A DNA stretch of 64,000 nucleotides from Micromonospora_G sp044901685 (GCF_044901685.1 NZ_JBJDPS010000001.1:1426001-1490000); one strand, 5' to 3'; positions 9,103 through 18,015 are shown, counted from the stretch's first letter. Notes: generated from the letters alone by a model not told the origin. A program made the numbers and translations.

Positions 9103-9210
9103 TCACCGCCGACGCACCCGCCGCAACGCGATACCCGCCGCCCCCAACACCACAAAGACCAACGCCGAACAGAGCAACAGCTTGAAGATCACCCAGAAAC
9201 TGTCCCACAC
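9103..9210 (-). CDS. Possible 35-aa membrane peptide
   Basis: GTG at 9210 (or 9213) opens a 35-codon frame. It encodes a short polar start (WDSFW), one hydrophobic helix (LLLCSALVFVVLGAAGIAL) and a basic tail RRVRRR, the layout of a small single-pass membrane peptide. The gap would otherwise hold nothing. Against it, the minus-strand TACGGT box at 9219-9214 lies too close to serve as its -10, and no ribosome-binding site is visible. Confidence 0.35.
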   Translation of the reverse strand: MWDSFWVIFKLLLCSALVFVVLGAAGIALRRVRRR

Positions 9211-9229
9211 CACACCGTAAGGTGCAGAG

Positions 9230-10009
9230 GTGCGCCTGGTCACCTTCAACCTGCTCCACGGCCGCTCCCTGCACGACGGCATGGTCGACCAGACCCGACT
9301 CGCCGACACCGTCACCGCCCTCGACGCCGACATCCTCGCCCTCCAGGAAGTCGACCGCGACCAGTCCCGCAGCGGCCACCTCGACCTCACCGCCATCGCC
9401 GCCCGAGCCCTCGACGCACCCACCCACCGATTCGCCGCCGCCGTCGTCGGCACCCCCGGCGAAAAATTCCGCCCCCTCACCCACGAAGACGACGGCCACG
9501 GCGAACCCCTCTACGGCGTCGGCCTGATCAGCCGCTACCCAGCCCACTCCTGGCAGGTCACCCGCCTCACCCCGGCACCCGTACGCGCACCCATCTACAT
9601 CAACGGACCCGGCGGCGGCTTCACCCTCCTGCACGACGAACCCCGAGTACTGCTCGCCGCCGTACTCGACACCCCCCACGGCCCCCTCACCGCCGCCGCC
9701 ACCCACCTGTCCTTCGTACCCGGATGGAACCTGCGCCAACTCCGCCAGGTCGTCCGCGCCCTACGCACCCTGCCCGCCCCCCGCATACTCCTCGGCGACC
9801 TCAACCTCCCCGCCCGGCTCGCCACCCTCGTCTCCCGCTGGCACACCCTCGGCTGCGAACCCACCTACCCCTCCGCCGCCCCCAAGGTCCAACTCGACCA
9901 CATCCTCGCCGACCCACGAGGACGCCAACACCTACCCGCCGTCACCGCCGTCACCACCCCCGCCGCCACCATCTCCGACCACCGCCCCCTCGTCGTCGAC
10001 CTCGGCTGA
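9230..10009 (+). CDS. Endonuclease/exonuclease/phosphatase-fold protein
   Basis: The 259-aa product begins RLVTFNLLHGRSL and has the family residues in order: LQEVDRDQ (metal-binding Glu), ATHLSF (catalytic His), LLGDLNLPA (Asp/Asn pair) and SDHRPLVVDL (terminal Asp-His). The fold covers DNase I, exonuclease III and phosphodiesterases acting on nucleic acids, lipids or inositol phosphates, so the substrate cannot be named. No signal peptide is visible. TAAGGT at 9218-9223 lies six bases before GTG at 9230, indicating a leaderless start. Confidence 0.88.
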   Translation: MRLVTFNLLHGRSLHDGMVDQTRLADTVTALDADILALQEVDRDQSRSGHLDLTAIAARALDAPTHRFAAAVVGTPGEKFRPLTHEDDGHGEPLYGVGLISRYPAHSWQVTRLTPAPVRAPIYINGPGGGFTLLHDEPRVLLAAVLDTPHGPLTAAATHLSFVPGWNLRQLRQVVRALRTLPAPRILLGDLNLPARLATLVSRWHTLGCEPTYPSAAPKVQLDHILADPRGRQHLPAVTAVTTPAATISDHRPLVVDLG

Positions 10010-10214
10010 CCCCCGACACCCCACCCCGGGCGACCTCACCGCCGACCGCGAGCCCGGAAGCCCACGCCGACAACACCCACCCACCAGCGGCACCCCCACA
10101 CACCGAAACCCGACAGCCGAGACCGATCCCACCCACCCACGCCCACCCGTCGCACCCACGCAGTAACATCGCCCCCCGGCGGCGACCCCCGCGCCCGCCG
10201 GAAGGTAGACAACG

Positions 10215-12878
10215 GTGAACACGACGGCCCGACTCGCCATCGACCTCGGCACCACCCACACCGTCGCGGTCATCCACCGCCCCGGCCAACCACCCCGCCC
10301 CCTCCTCTTCGACGGCACACCACTACTGCCCAGCGGCGTCTACCTCGACCCCACCGGCACCACCCACACCGGCCGCGACGCCCACCGACTCGCCAACGGC
10401 CAACCCGACCGCTTCGAACCACACCCCAAACGCCGCATCGACGAAGGCACCGTCCTGCTCGGCGACAACGAGATCACCGTCGACCGACTCCTCGCCGCCG
10501 GCCTACGACGCGCCGCCGACGAAGCCCGCCTCGCCGGCGCCAACCCCGCCACCGGCACCGTCCTCACCTGCCCCGCCGACTGGGGCCAACCACGCCGCCA
10601 ACTCCTACGCACCGCCGCCCACCACGCCGGCCTCGGCGACGTCACCCTCGTCGACGAACCCATCGCCGCCGCCCACTACTGCCTCGACCTGCTCGGCCCA
10701 CAACTACCACCCGGCGCCACCATCGCCATCTTCGACTTCGGCGGCGGCACCCTCGACGTCACCGTCGTACGCCGCGAAACCACCGGACCACGCGTCCTCG
10801 CCACCGGCGGACTCGACGACCTCGGCGGCGTCGACATCGACGCCGCCCTCGTCGCCCACCTCGGCCAACTCATCGCCCTACGCGACCCCGACCTGTGGCA
10901 ACGACTCCACCACCCCCACACACCCGTCGACCGCCGCGACCGACAAACCCTCTGGGCCGAAATCCGCGCCGCCAAAGAAATGCTCTCCCGCACCACCACC
11001 GCACCCGTCACCGTCCCCGGCCGCACCGAACCCCTACACCTCACCCGCGAAGAACTCGACCGCATCGCCGCCCCACTCGTCGCCCGCGCCGTCGACGAAA
11101 CCCGCCGCGTACTGCAACGCGCCGGCACCGAACCCACCACCCTCACCGCGCTCCTGCTCGTCGGCGGATCCAGCCGCATGCCCCTGGTCGCCAGCCGCCT
11201 ACACGCCCGCCTCGGCATCGCCCCCGCCGTACCCGAACAACCCGAACTACCCGTCGCCTACGGCGCCCTACGCCACCCCACCACCCCCCGCCCACCAACC
11301 ATCCCGCCACCGTCACCGCCAGCCGCTCCACCGGTAGCCGCCCCGACCCCACCGCCGCCGACCACCACCGCCGAAGCCCCACCCACACCAGCCGGCAAAC
11401 CCACCCGACGCCGGGTCCGCCGCACCCTCGTCACCACCACCGCCCTCGTCGTCACCGCAGCCTGCATCGGCACCAGCATCACCAGCGGAGACTGGCTCGC
11501 CGAACGACTCGGCGGCCTCACCGAAAAAATCAACGACCTCCCGGGCCTGCCCGGCGCCAACACCACCGGCACGCTCACCCCCGGACAAACCCACCAGGCC
11601 ACCGCCCCCGGCGCCGCCGCCATCACCACCAGCGGCCAAAGCGTCATCACCGCCGCCGTCGGCAAGGGCACCACCACCGTCACCGCCCTACCCGGCAGCG
11701 GGGGAGCGGCCCAATGGAACACCACCATCCCCATCGAACCCGCCGAACTCACCCTCACCACCATCAACCCACCCGCCGCCGGCAGCCCCGGGCTGATCAT
11801 CGTCGACGGCGACGACTCCGCCACCGACGCCGGCAAACCCGTACGCGCCGTCCTCGACGCCAGCACCGGCAAACTCCTCTGGAAGAACACCTGGGTCAAC
11901 CGGTACGACGTCGCCTACTACGGCACCAACGCCATCGTCGAAAGCCGAGGCTCGATCGACGGCAACGCCGTACTCAACGTCGACCTGCGTACCGGAAAAC
12001 AACGCTGGCACCGCGCCGGCAACTCCGACCTGCTCATCATCGACCGCCACCGGATCGAAGCCATGCGCCAATGGCCCACCGGACCCGACCCCACCGCCGG
12101 CACCCTGCCCACCCCACAAGGCGCCCTCCGCGACGCCGTCACCACCACACCCACCGTCGTCGAACTCGACACCAGCACCGGCAAGGGCTACACCCTCGAC
12201 GCCACCACCGGCAAGGTCAAGAGCAGCGGCAAACTACCCCTCGACGAAGAACGCTGGGTCGCCTACGACAACCTCGTCATCGGCAAACTCGCCAACGACG
12301 AGTCCGCCGGCCGAGACGTCCTCGCCGCCTACAACGCCACCGACCTCAAACAGAAATGGAAACAGGAACTCCCCGCCGGGGCCGACATCGAACACGTCAA
12401 ACCCTGCGGACCCCACCTCGTCTGCGCCGCCATCGAAGAAGCCCGCAACAACCGCACCACCGCCATCGACACCCGCACCGGCAAGGAAGCCTGGTCCACC
12501 GCCACCGAAACACCCGCCGACGAGAACTGGTACGCCAACACCACCACCCTCATCTGCGGCGACGGCGACTTCAACCGCGTCTCCGACGCCCGCGTCCTCG
12601 GCCACGACGGCACCCAACAACGCCAACTCGACCAATTCACCACCATCAGCGCCACCGACGGCAACCGCATGCTCCTTCAGGAATACGACGGCATCACCTC
12701 CCAGTGGGAGATCTCCGCCCAGGACATCCCCACCGGCCGCACCACCCGCGGCGCCAGAATCGGCCCGGAACAACCCGAACAGGTCAGCATCGCCGGCGAC
12801 CTCGTCGCCGTACTCACCGCCGACCGACGCACCCTCACCTTCACCGTCACCGACCTGGACCCACCCACCGCCAAATGA
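10215..12878 (+). CDS. Membrane-spanning Hsp70-like ATPase with extracytoplasmic PQQ-type beta-propeller
   Basis: The 887-aa protein joins three parts. Residues 1 to about 355 are an Hsp70/actin-type ATPase with DLGTTHT (phosphate 1), VDEPIAAA, FDFGGGTLDVTVV (phosphate 2) and LLLVGGSSRMPLV (adenosine loop). The substrate-binding half of DnaK is absent. A Pro/Thr-rich linker then leads to a basic stretch and one membrane helix near residues 405-427. The rest is a beta-propeller of PQQ type with repeated blades such as STGKLLWKN, RTGKQRWHRAG and RTGKEAWSTA. The helix orientation (basic residues before it) puts the ATPase in the cytosol and the propeller outside, suggesting signal or assembly coupling across the membrane. 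It starts at GTG 10215. The function is unknown. Confidence 0.85.
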   Translation: MNTTARLAIDLGTTHTVAVIHRPGQPPRPLLFDGTPLLPSGVYLDPTGTTHTGRDAHRLANGQPDRFEPHPKRRIDEGTVLLGDNEITVDRLLAAGLRRAADEARLAGANPATGTVLTCPADWGQPRRQLLRTAAHHAGLGDVTLVDEPIAAAHYCLDLLGPQLPPGATIAIFDFGGGTLDVTVVRRETTGPRVLATGGLDDLGGVDIDAALVAHLGQLIALRDPDLWQRLHHPHTPVDRRDRQTLWAEIRAAKEMLSRTTTAPVTVPGRTEPLHLTREELDRIAAPLVARAVDETRRVLQRAGTEPTTLTALLLVGGSSRMPLVASRLHARLGIAPAVPEQPELPVAYGALRHPTTPRPPTIPPPSPPAAPPVAAPTPPPPTTTAEAPPTPAGKPTRRRVRRTLVTTTALVVTAACIGTSITSGDWLAERLGGLTEKINDLPGLPGANTTGTLTPGQTHQATAPGAAAITTSGQSVITAAVGKGTTTVTALPGSGGAAQWNTTIPIEPAELTLTTINPPAAGSPGLIIVDGDDSATDAGKPVRAVLDASTGKLLWKNTWVNRYDVAYYGTNAIVESRGSIDGNAVLNVDLRTGKQRWHRAGNSDLLIIDRHRIEAMRQWPTGPDPTAGTLPTPQGALRDAVTTTPTVVELDTSTGKGYTLDATTGKVKSSGKLPLDEERWVAYDNLVIGKLANDESAGRDVLAAYNATDLKQKWKQELPAGADIEHVKPCGPHLVCAAIEEARNNRTTAIDTRTGKEAWSTATETPADENWYANTTTLICGDGDFNRVSDARVLGHDGTQQRQLDQFTTISATDGNRMLLQEYDGITSQWEISAQDIPTGRTTRGARIGPEQPEQVSIAGDLVAVLTADRRTLTFTVTDLDPPTAK

Positions 12879-12911
12879 GCACGCCCCGCGCCGACGACAC
12901 CCCAACCATCC

Positions 12912-13910
12912 TCACGAACCGCCACCGGCCAACCCACCCAACACCCGGTTCGTACGGTTGGCCCGCACCGCCGCCCGCTGCTGACCCGCGGTGACGTCGA
13001 TGTAGTTCTGACTCGTCGTCAAACTCGCGTGCCCCAACAACCACATGATCTCCGAGGCGGTGGCACCGTCCTCGGCCAACCGGGTCGCGAACGTGTGCCG
13101 CAACGCGTGCAACCGCGCACCCCGAGGCACCCGGTCACCGATGCCCGCCCGCCGGTAACACGACTCGACCAGATACTGCAGCCCACCCCGACGCAACGGC
13201 TCACCATGCCGGTCCACCAGCAACACCGACCCCCCGCGTACGGTCCGGGCCCCGAACCGCCGCCGACGGCTGTCCAGGTAACGCGACACCACCGCGTCAA
13301 GCTCCGGCTCGACCGGAATCACCCTCGGCCGACCACCCTTACCGTCAACCTCAACTCGACGTTCACCCACCCGACCCGCCAGCGAACCAACCCGCAACGC
13401 CAGCAACTCCGACAGCCGCAGACCCGCGCAGAGCGCCAGGGCGAGCACCGCCAGGTCCCGCTCCGGCCACGGGTGACGCTGCCGCTTGTCCTCCCGGGCG
13501 ACCGCCTCCAGCAACCGCTCCGGGGTATCCTCGCCCCGCAGCGGCTTGGGCAGGGGGATCGGGGCCGCCGGCTTGTCGACCGCCGGCATCGGGTTGCCGG
13601 CCACCACCCCGTCGGTGACCAGGAAGGTGAAGAAGCTGTTCCACGTCGACCAGGCCCGGTAGATCGAGGCGGCGGCTCGGGTGGCGGCGAAGGCCGCGAA
13701 CGCCGAGCGCAGCGTACGGGCCGACATCGCGGACAGCGGCAGCTCGTCGAGGGGGAGGGGAGGGTCGTTCTCGTCGGCCACCAGCCGTCCGATCGCGACC
13801 AGGTCCCGGCGGTACGCCTGCAAGGTGTGCGGTGAGGGCTTACGGGTGGCCCGTGCGGTCAGAAAATCCTCCACCAGTAGCAGTAACGATATGTCACTTT
13901 TGTCGTGCAT
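12912..13910 (-). CDS. Tyrosine recombinase/integrase
   Basis: The 332-aa protein has a SAM-like N-terminal DNA-binding domain (SPHTLQAYRRDL, residues 26-37) and a complete catalytic domain. Catalytic residues are Arg165 (CAGLRLSEL), Lys191 (candidate), His268 and Arg271 (HALRH), His294 (LGHASL) and nucleophile Tyr303 (QNYIDV). Size and order resemble XerC/XerD-type recombinases. No phage, transposon or att-like repeats were seen nearby. It is convergent with the Hsp70-propeller gene, with 33 bases between the stops. The start at 13910 is supported by a -10 (TAATAT) only five bases upstream. Confidence 0.93.
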   Translation of the reverse strand: MHDKSDISLLLLVEDFLTARATRKPSPHTLQAYRRDLVAIGRLVADENDPPLPLDELPLSAMSARTLRSAFAAFAATRAAASIYRAWSTWNSFFTFLVTDGVVAGNPMPAVDKPAAPIPLPKPLRGEDTPERLLEAVAREDKRQRHPWPERDLAVLALALCAGLRLSELLALRVGSLAGRVGERRVEVDGKGGRPRVIPVEPELDAVVSRYLDSRRRRFGARTVRGGSVLLVDRHGEPLRRGGLQYLVESCYRRAGIGDRVPRGARLHALRHTFATRLAEDGATASEIMWLLGHASLTTSQNYIDVTAGQQRAAVRANRTNRVLGGLAGGGS

Positions 13911-13925
13911 AAGGAATATTATGCA
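13906..13925. promoter_or_regulatory. AT-rich inverted repeat over the recombinase promoter and start
   Basis: TGCATAA (13906-13912) and TTATGCA (13919-13925) form a perfect 7-bp dyad around six bases. It includes the recombinase ATG and its likely -10 in an otherwise very GC-rich region. It is a good candidate for autoregulation by the recombinase or an unlinked repressor. Confidence 0.5.
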
Positions 13926-14061
13926 TGTTTTACCGTTGGATCGGGAGGGGGAGCGACCCACCGATCCGTACGGCACCCGCCGGCCCGGCGTACCGCACAC
14001 GCGGGGAGGGCGCATCCGACATCGGTCCCGGGCCGGCCGCCGGTGGGCTTGGATGGGCGTC

Positions 14062-14616
14062 ATGGACGTCACCAAGGACGGACGCAACTGGCGGGTCGGC
14101 ACGGCCGGCGACGTCGCCTGGCTCGCCAACCAGACCACGTACGGCTTGTCGGTCACCACGGCGATCCCGCCGGTGTTCGAGGCGTACGCCACCTGCCATC
14201 CACCCGACGGCGTCGACATCGCCATCCACGAACGGGCGGTGGTCGACGAACTCACCCGGCACACACCCGCGCAGCCCTGGTGGCTGGGTTACCTGGAGAC
14301 CGGAGCGCACAACGTCGTCTTTCCCGCCGCGCCGAGGGTGTTCCTCTACGCCGGTTGGCCGTACGTGCTGGTCGAAGCCGGGCCCCTGGAGGCCCTCACC
14401 TGGCGGACGGGTCACATGCGCGGCGACGGGCCCCTGCCCGACCTGCTCTTTCCCGCTGATCATTCCTGGCTCGTCTCGGCCCTGTGGGACGACGCCTGGA
14501 CCGATCTGGGCGGCACCGCCGAGCTGGTCACCGCGCTGCGGCGCAACCCGTTGGTCAACGCGCGCCCGGTCGGACCCGACGAGGACGCCCTGCCGCCGGG
14601 GCTGACGCGGGAGTGA
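14062..14616 (+). CDS. Hypothetical protein
   Basis: I do not recognise a family. The 184-aa protein starts MDVTKDGRNWRVGTAGDVAW and is rich in aromatic and small residues (PWWLGYLETGAHNVVF, FLYAGWPYVLVEAGP), with no signal peptide or membrane helix. It looks like a compact soluble alpha/beta protein. ATG 14062 is preferred over ATG 14053, since TTGGAT lies seven bases before it (a possible leaderless start). It is divergent from the recombinase across the 13906-13925 dyad and followed by a strong hairpin. Confidence 0.7.
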   Translation: MDVTKDGRNWRVGTAGDVAWLANQTTYGLSVTTAIPPVFEAYATCHPPDGVDIAIHERAVVDELTRHTPAQPWWLGYLETGAHNVVFPAAPRVFLYAGWPYVLVEAGPLEALTWRTGHMRGDGPLPDLLFPADHSWLVSALWDDAWTDLGGTAELVTALRRNPLVNARPVGPDEDALPPGLTRE

Positions 14617-14631
14617 CCGTTTCGGCCTCCA

Positions 14632-14653
14632 GGGGAGGCGGAAACGCCTCCCC
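14632..14653 (+). terminator. Intrinsic-type hairpin with GAAA loop
   Basis: GGGGAGGCG (14632-14640) and CGCCTCCCC (14645-14653) pair perfectly around a GAAA tetraloop, 15 bases after the upstream stop codon. No T-run follows. It lies between convergent genes and could serve both strands. Confidence 0.75.
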
Positions 14654-14664
14654 GCCCGCGCTAG

Positions 14665-14683
14665 TTGACATAATGTACATTAT
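14665..14683. promoter_or_regulatory. Orphan TTGACA plus perfect 14-bp AT-rich palindrome
   Basis: TTGACA at 14665-14670 runs into ATAATGT-ACATTAT (14670-14683), a perfect palindrome. It lies between the 3' ends of two convergent genes, where no operator is expected, and is AT-rich in a region of over 70% GC. It could be a promoter/operator for an unannotated small RNA or a leftover from a lost gene. Confidence 0.4.
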
Positions 14684-14719
14684 CGAACTTGCGCGCACGG
14701 TGCGGACGGACCTCTCACG

Positions 14720-15403
14720 TCAGAGCCGTTGACGAGTTCGGACCGCCCAGACCGGCTGCTGGGGCTCGTCGTTGTGCACGACGACGTCGGCGCGGTCGGT
14801 CGGGCCGACCGCCGCGAGGTAGAGCTGCTGGGCAGGGATGTAACGCTCGCGCCAGCGTCGTACGACGTCGGCCTGAGATGACACCTGGCGTTCTCGGATC
14901 ACGGCGCGATCCACGGTTTTTTCGAGCGCGATCGACACGAAGATGCGCAGGTCCCACCGGTCGATGAGGTCTGGGCGCAGGAGGAAGACGCCGTCGAAGA
15001 GGAGGACGGCGTCGGCGGGCGCGGTGGCGACCGGCGGAGACAGCACAGTGTCCGCGGCGTGGTCGTAGACCGCGTGTTGGAAACGTCGGTCTCCGTCCGG
15101 GCCGAGCGGATCGAGCAGGACCCGGTTCAGCGCGTCGTAGTCGTGGGTGTCGAAGTAGCAGCCCTCGGCCGAGTATTCGCCGCGCGGATAGCGCTGTGCT
15201 CGGGGGAAGAGGAAGTCGTCGATCGTCGCGCGGATGACGTGACGGCCCTGGGCGCGCAGGATGGCGGCCAGTTCGTCGGCGAGGGTGGTCTTGCCGGCGG
15301 CGGGAGGTCCGTCGATGGCAACCCGCGTCGGGTGGGTGGCGGTGGCGGCCCCGACTGCCGCAGTCAGATGGCCGAGTAGCTGGTCGCGTGTGCCCTGGTC
15401 CAT
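14720..15403 (-). CDS. Uridine kinase-like P-loop kinase
   Basis: The 227-aa protein has the Walker A motif GPPAAGKTT near residue 33, followed by a TIDDFLFPRAQRYPRGEYS segment typical of uridine kinase/AAA-type small-molecule kinases. A Walker B-like VLLFDGVFLLRP and a late VVRRWRERYIPAQQLYL motif complete it. Actinobacterial uridine-kinase-like proteins phosphorylate nucleosides, pantothenate or other alcohols; the substrate cannot be fixed here. The start at 15403 has aggac upstream. It is 92 bases downstream of the FGE-like gene, possibly co-transcribed. Confidence 0.82.
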   Translation of the reverse strand: MDQGTRDQLLGHLTAAVGAATATHPTRVAIDGPPAAGKTTLADELAAILRAQGRHVIRATIDDFLFPRAQRYPRGEYSAEGCYFDTHDYDALNRVLLDPLGPDGDRRFQHAVYDHAADTVLSPPVATAPADAVLLFDGVFLLRPDLIDRWDLRIFVSIALEKTVDRAVIRERQVSSQADVVRRWRERYIPAQQLYLAAVGPTDRADVVVHNDEPQQPVWAVRTRQRL

Positions 15404-15495
15404 GTCCTGTCCTGGTCTCGCGAAGGTCGCCGGGTGGAGCCCGACTTCATGTCCGCCGGCTGTGGCCACGTCGTCCCTCGGACCGCCGGTCCCGT

Positions 15496-16200
15496 TCACG
15501 GTCTTGGCTCAACGTCTTCGAGTGCGGACAGCCGTACGGTGCGGGCGACCCGGAAGCCGACGTCGTCGATCCGCAGGGTCGGGTGGCTGCGGCGGCGTAC
15601 CGACGCGCGGCAGCTCCAGTGCTCGTCGAACCACCCGCCGCCGCGCAGCACCCGGTAGGTGCCGTAGACCTCGGCGTCGTAGATGTCCCAGCACCACTCG
15701 AAGACGTTGCCGAGCATGTCGTGCAGGCCCCAGGTGTTGGGTCGCTTGCCGCCGACGTCGTGGATCCGTTCGTCGGAGTTGTCGCGGTACCAGGCGATCT
15801 CGTCGAGTGGTCCGTAGCGGGGGCCGGTGGTGCCGGCGCGGCAGGCGTGTTCCCATTCGGCCTCGGTCGGTAGCCGGTAGCCGTCGGCGGTGGTGTCCCA
15901 CTCGACGTGCTCGGCGTCGACGCCGATCCGGTACGTCGGGGTCAGCCGCTCCCGTTCGGAGAGTGCGTTGCAGAACCGGACGGCGTCCCACCAGGAGACG
16001 CTCTCGACGGGCAGCCGGTCGCCGTGGGCGGCGCTGGGTCGTACGCCGGTGACGTGTGCGTACTGGGCTTGGGTGACCGGGTGGGTGGCGAGTTCGTACG
16101 GGGCGAGTTCGACCGGCCAGCGGCGTTGGGTGCGGCGGTCGGAGAGCGTGACCCGTCCCGCCTGGATCTTGATCATCTGGCTGTCGGTGCTGGTGTTCAT
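15496..16200 (-). CDS. Formylglycine-generating enzyme (SUMF1/EgtB-like) family protein
   Basis: The 234-aa protein has the compact FGE fold signature: an N-terminal strand pair, THPVTQAQYAHVTG, LPVESVSWWDAVRFCNALS, GYRLPTEAEWEHACRAG, LHDMLGNVFEWCWD, VLRGGGWFD and DDVGFRVAR. Family members oxidise cysteine to formylglycine in sulfatases or act in sulfoxide synthesis, and many small versions have unknown targets. No sulfatase gene is adjacent. The length is at the short end. ATG 16200 is chosen over an in-frame ATG 36 bases upstream because the family begins close to this point. Confidence 0.85.
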   Translation of the reverse strand: MNTSTDSQMIKIQAGRVTLSDRRTQRRWPVELAPYELATHPVTQAQYAHVTGVRPSAAHGDRLPVESVSWWDAVRFCNALSERERLTPTYRIGVDAEHVEWDTTADGYRLPTEAEWEHACRAGTTGPRYGPLDEIAWYRDNSDERIHDVGGKRPNTWGLHDMLGNVFEWCWDIYDAEVYGTYRVLRGGGWFDEHWSCRASVRRRSHPTLRIDDVGFRVARTVRLSALEDVEPRP

Positions 16201-16291
16201 CGACGGCCGATCGTAGCGGGCGTCGGTTGGTGACACCGGTGTGATTCGGTGTGGGTCTCCCCCGGGCCGATGCGTGGCCCGGGTGCGGGGT

Positions 16292-17023
16292 TCAGAGGCC
16301 GCCGGCGACCCGGAGGGTGGCGCCGGTGGTGTAGGAGGCGGCGTCGCTGAGCAGCCAGACGATGGCGGCGGCGATTTCGTCGGCTTCGCCGGCCCGGCCG
16401 AGGGGAACCTTTTCGGCGATTCGGGCGGGTCGGTCGGGTACGCCGGAGATGGTGTGGATGTCGGTCCAGATGGTGCCGGGCGAGACGGTGTTGACCCGGA
16501 TCTGGCGGGGGCCGAGTTCTTTGGCGAGTCCGATGGTGAGGGTGTCGGTGGCGGCCTTGACGGCGGCGTAGTGGATGTATTCGCCGGGGCTGCCGAGGGT
16601 GGCGGCGGCGGAGGAGACGTTGACGATGGCGCCGCCGGTGGTCATGCGGCGGGCGGCCTGTTGAGCGCAGAGGATATAGCCGACGAGGTTGACGTCGATG
16701 ACCCGGCGCAGGTCGGTGATGGTGAGGTTGACGAGGGGGCCGACCGGGCTGGTGGTTCCGGCGTTGTTGACCAGGCCGGTGATGTCGCCGAGTTGGGTGG
16801 TGGCGGCGGTGAAGAGGGCGTCGACCTGTTCGGGGTCGGTGGTGTCGGCCTGGACGGCGATCGCGCGTACTCCGGTGGGGTGGATGTCGCGCAGGACGGT
16901 GTCGGCGGCGGTGGTGTCGGTGCGGTAGCAGAAGGCGATGTGGTGGCCGGCGTGGGCGAGTTGGCGTACGGTCGCCGCGCCGATGCCTCGGCTGCCGCCG
17001 GTGACGACTGTTACCGGGCTCAT
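16292..17023 (-). CDS. Short-chain dehydrogenase/reductase (FabG-like)
   Basis: The 243-aa protein has the SDR cofactor loop TGGSRGIGAA (residues 8-17), NNAGTTSP, the catalytic triad Ser (NVSSAAAT), Tyr (IHYAAVKAA) and Lys, and the PGTIWTDIH and SYTTGATLRVAGG ends. It binds NAD(P) and interconverts alcohols and ketones. Close relatives act on acyl-ACP or sugars, but the context gives no substrate. GGAGG lies six bases before ATG 17023. Confidence 0.92.
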   Translation of the reverse strand: MSPVTVVTGGSRGIGAATVRQLAHAGHHIAFCYRTDTTAADTVLRDIHPTGVRAIAVQADTTDPEQVDALFTAATTQLGDITGLVNNAGTTSPVGPLVNLTITDLRRVIDVNLVGYILCAQQAARRMTTGGAIVNVSSAAATLGSPGEYIHYAAVKAATDTLTIGLAKELGPRQIRVNTVSPGTIWTDIHTISGVPDRPARIAEKVPLGRAGEADEIAAAIVWLLSDAASYTTGATLRVAGGL

Positions 17024-17218
17024 CGTGTGCCTCCCCTGGGTTGGCGGTGACGTTACCGCTTGGGTACGGGGTGGTCGGTGTGGTGTGGGGCACGGCGTAC
17101 GCTTCGGCGCGTTGTCGGCGGGGTGTTTTGCCGGTGGTGGGGTCGGTTCGACGTTGTCGGAGCGGGCTGGTAGGAAAGCAGGAAATCAAACAGGTGTACG
17201 GAAGAGGGATTTGAGCTG

Positions 17219-17935
17219 ATGGCTGCCACCGATGTCCGAGGGTTGTCCACCGAGGAGTTGCAGAGCATTCGGGACACGTTGGCCGGTGGCCGGAAGCCGA
17301 AGGTGATGTTCACCGAGTCGGCGGGGCAGATCGCCGGGCAGATTGGTCAGGTGGTGGAGTTGACCGATCCGGCGACGTCGGACGAGTGGGTGGTGGTGCG
17401 GTTCGGGCGGGATGAGTTGCCCTTCTCCCCCACCGATCTGAGTATCCCGCCGCGCGGGGCGACGGGTCGGCGGGCCGAGCCGAAGGTGGAGCCGGAGCCG
17501 GTGGAGGTCGCGCCGGAGCCGGAGTTCATGGTTGTCAGGTCGCCGGTGCCGGCGCCGCGTGAGGAGGTTGTGGTGAGCACGGTGGACGCTGCTGAGGTTG
17601 CCTCGGTGGAGACGGATGCGAAGCCGGCGAAGCGGGCGGTGGCGAAGCCGGCCCGGCCGAAGGGTCCGGCGGGTTTGACGGTGACGTTGTCGTACGCCGA
17701 TGGTGAGTGGACGTTGGGGGCGACGCAGGGCAGTAAGGCGTTGGCGAAGCCGTATGTGATCAAGCCGGTCGAGGCGTTGAAGATGGTGTCGTTGATCGAC
17801 GTGCCGGGTGTGCACGAGGCGGTGGAGCAGATCATGTCGGTGGAGCGGAGTGAGGCGGAGCAGCAGGCGGAGAAGTTGCGGGCGGAGTTGGCCGAGATCG
17901 AGGCGCGGTTGGCGGAGTTGCGCGACGCGGGTTGA
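17219..17935 (+). CDS. DUF6319-type protein
   Basis: The 238-aa protein has two conserved ends joined by a charged linker. The N-terminal 75 residues contain RGLSTEELQSIRDTLAGGRKPKVMFT, a QIGQVVELTDPA segment and FGRDELPFSPTDL. The C-terminal region has LSYADGEWTLGATQGSKALAKPYVI and then a coiled coil of alternating E, A and R. I recall this as the actinobacterial family DUF6319, of unknown function; the family number is from memory. The middle (roughly 85-145) is Pro/Glu/Lys-rich and probably disordered. A strong terminator follows. Confidence 0.75.
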   Translation: MAATDVRGLSTEELQSIRDTLAGGRKPKVMFTESAGQIAGQIGQVVELTDPATSDEWVVVRFGRDELPFSPTDLSIPPRGATGRRAEPKVEPEPVEVAPEPEFMVVRSPVPAPREEVVVSTVDAAEVASVETDAKPAKRAVAKPARPKGPAGLTVTLSYADGEWTLGATQGSKALAKPYVIKPVEALKMVSLIDVPGVHEAVEQIMSVERSEAEQQAEKLRAELAEIEARLAELRDAG

Positions 17936-17953
17936 GTGGTGTTGGTGGTGGTG

Positions 17954-17984
17954 GTGCCCCCGGGATCGTGGATCCCGGGGGCAC
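17954..17984. terminator. Bidirectional intrinsic terminator
   Basis: A perfect 14-bp stem, GTGCCCCCGGGATC (17954-17967) with its complement (17971-17984), has a GTG loop and is followed by GTTGTTTT. It sits between the convergent DUF6319 gene and cydB and can stop both. Confidence 0.92.
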
Positions 17985-18015
17985 GTTGTTTTGTGGGGTC
18001 TCCCCCGGGTCTGGG

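Noticed and set aside
8230..9220. Plus-strand Asn/Thr-rich frame over the TauE gene
   Set aside because: Repetitive Thr/Asn/Ala content mirrors the membrane-protein codons on the other strand.
10895..12994. 699-codon frame overlapping the Hsp70-propeller gene
   Set aside because: Composition is almost only Arg, Pro, His and Thr, typical of a frame-shifted shadow.
12912..13910. First recombinase as the core of an integrated phage
   Set aside because: Neighbours are ordinary chromosomal genes, no phage genes or direct att repeats were seen.
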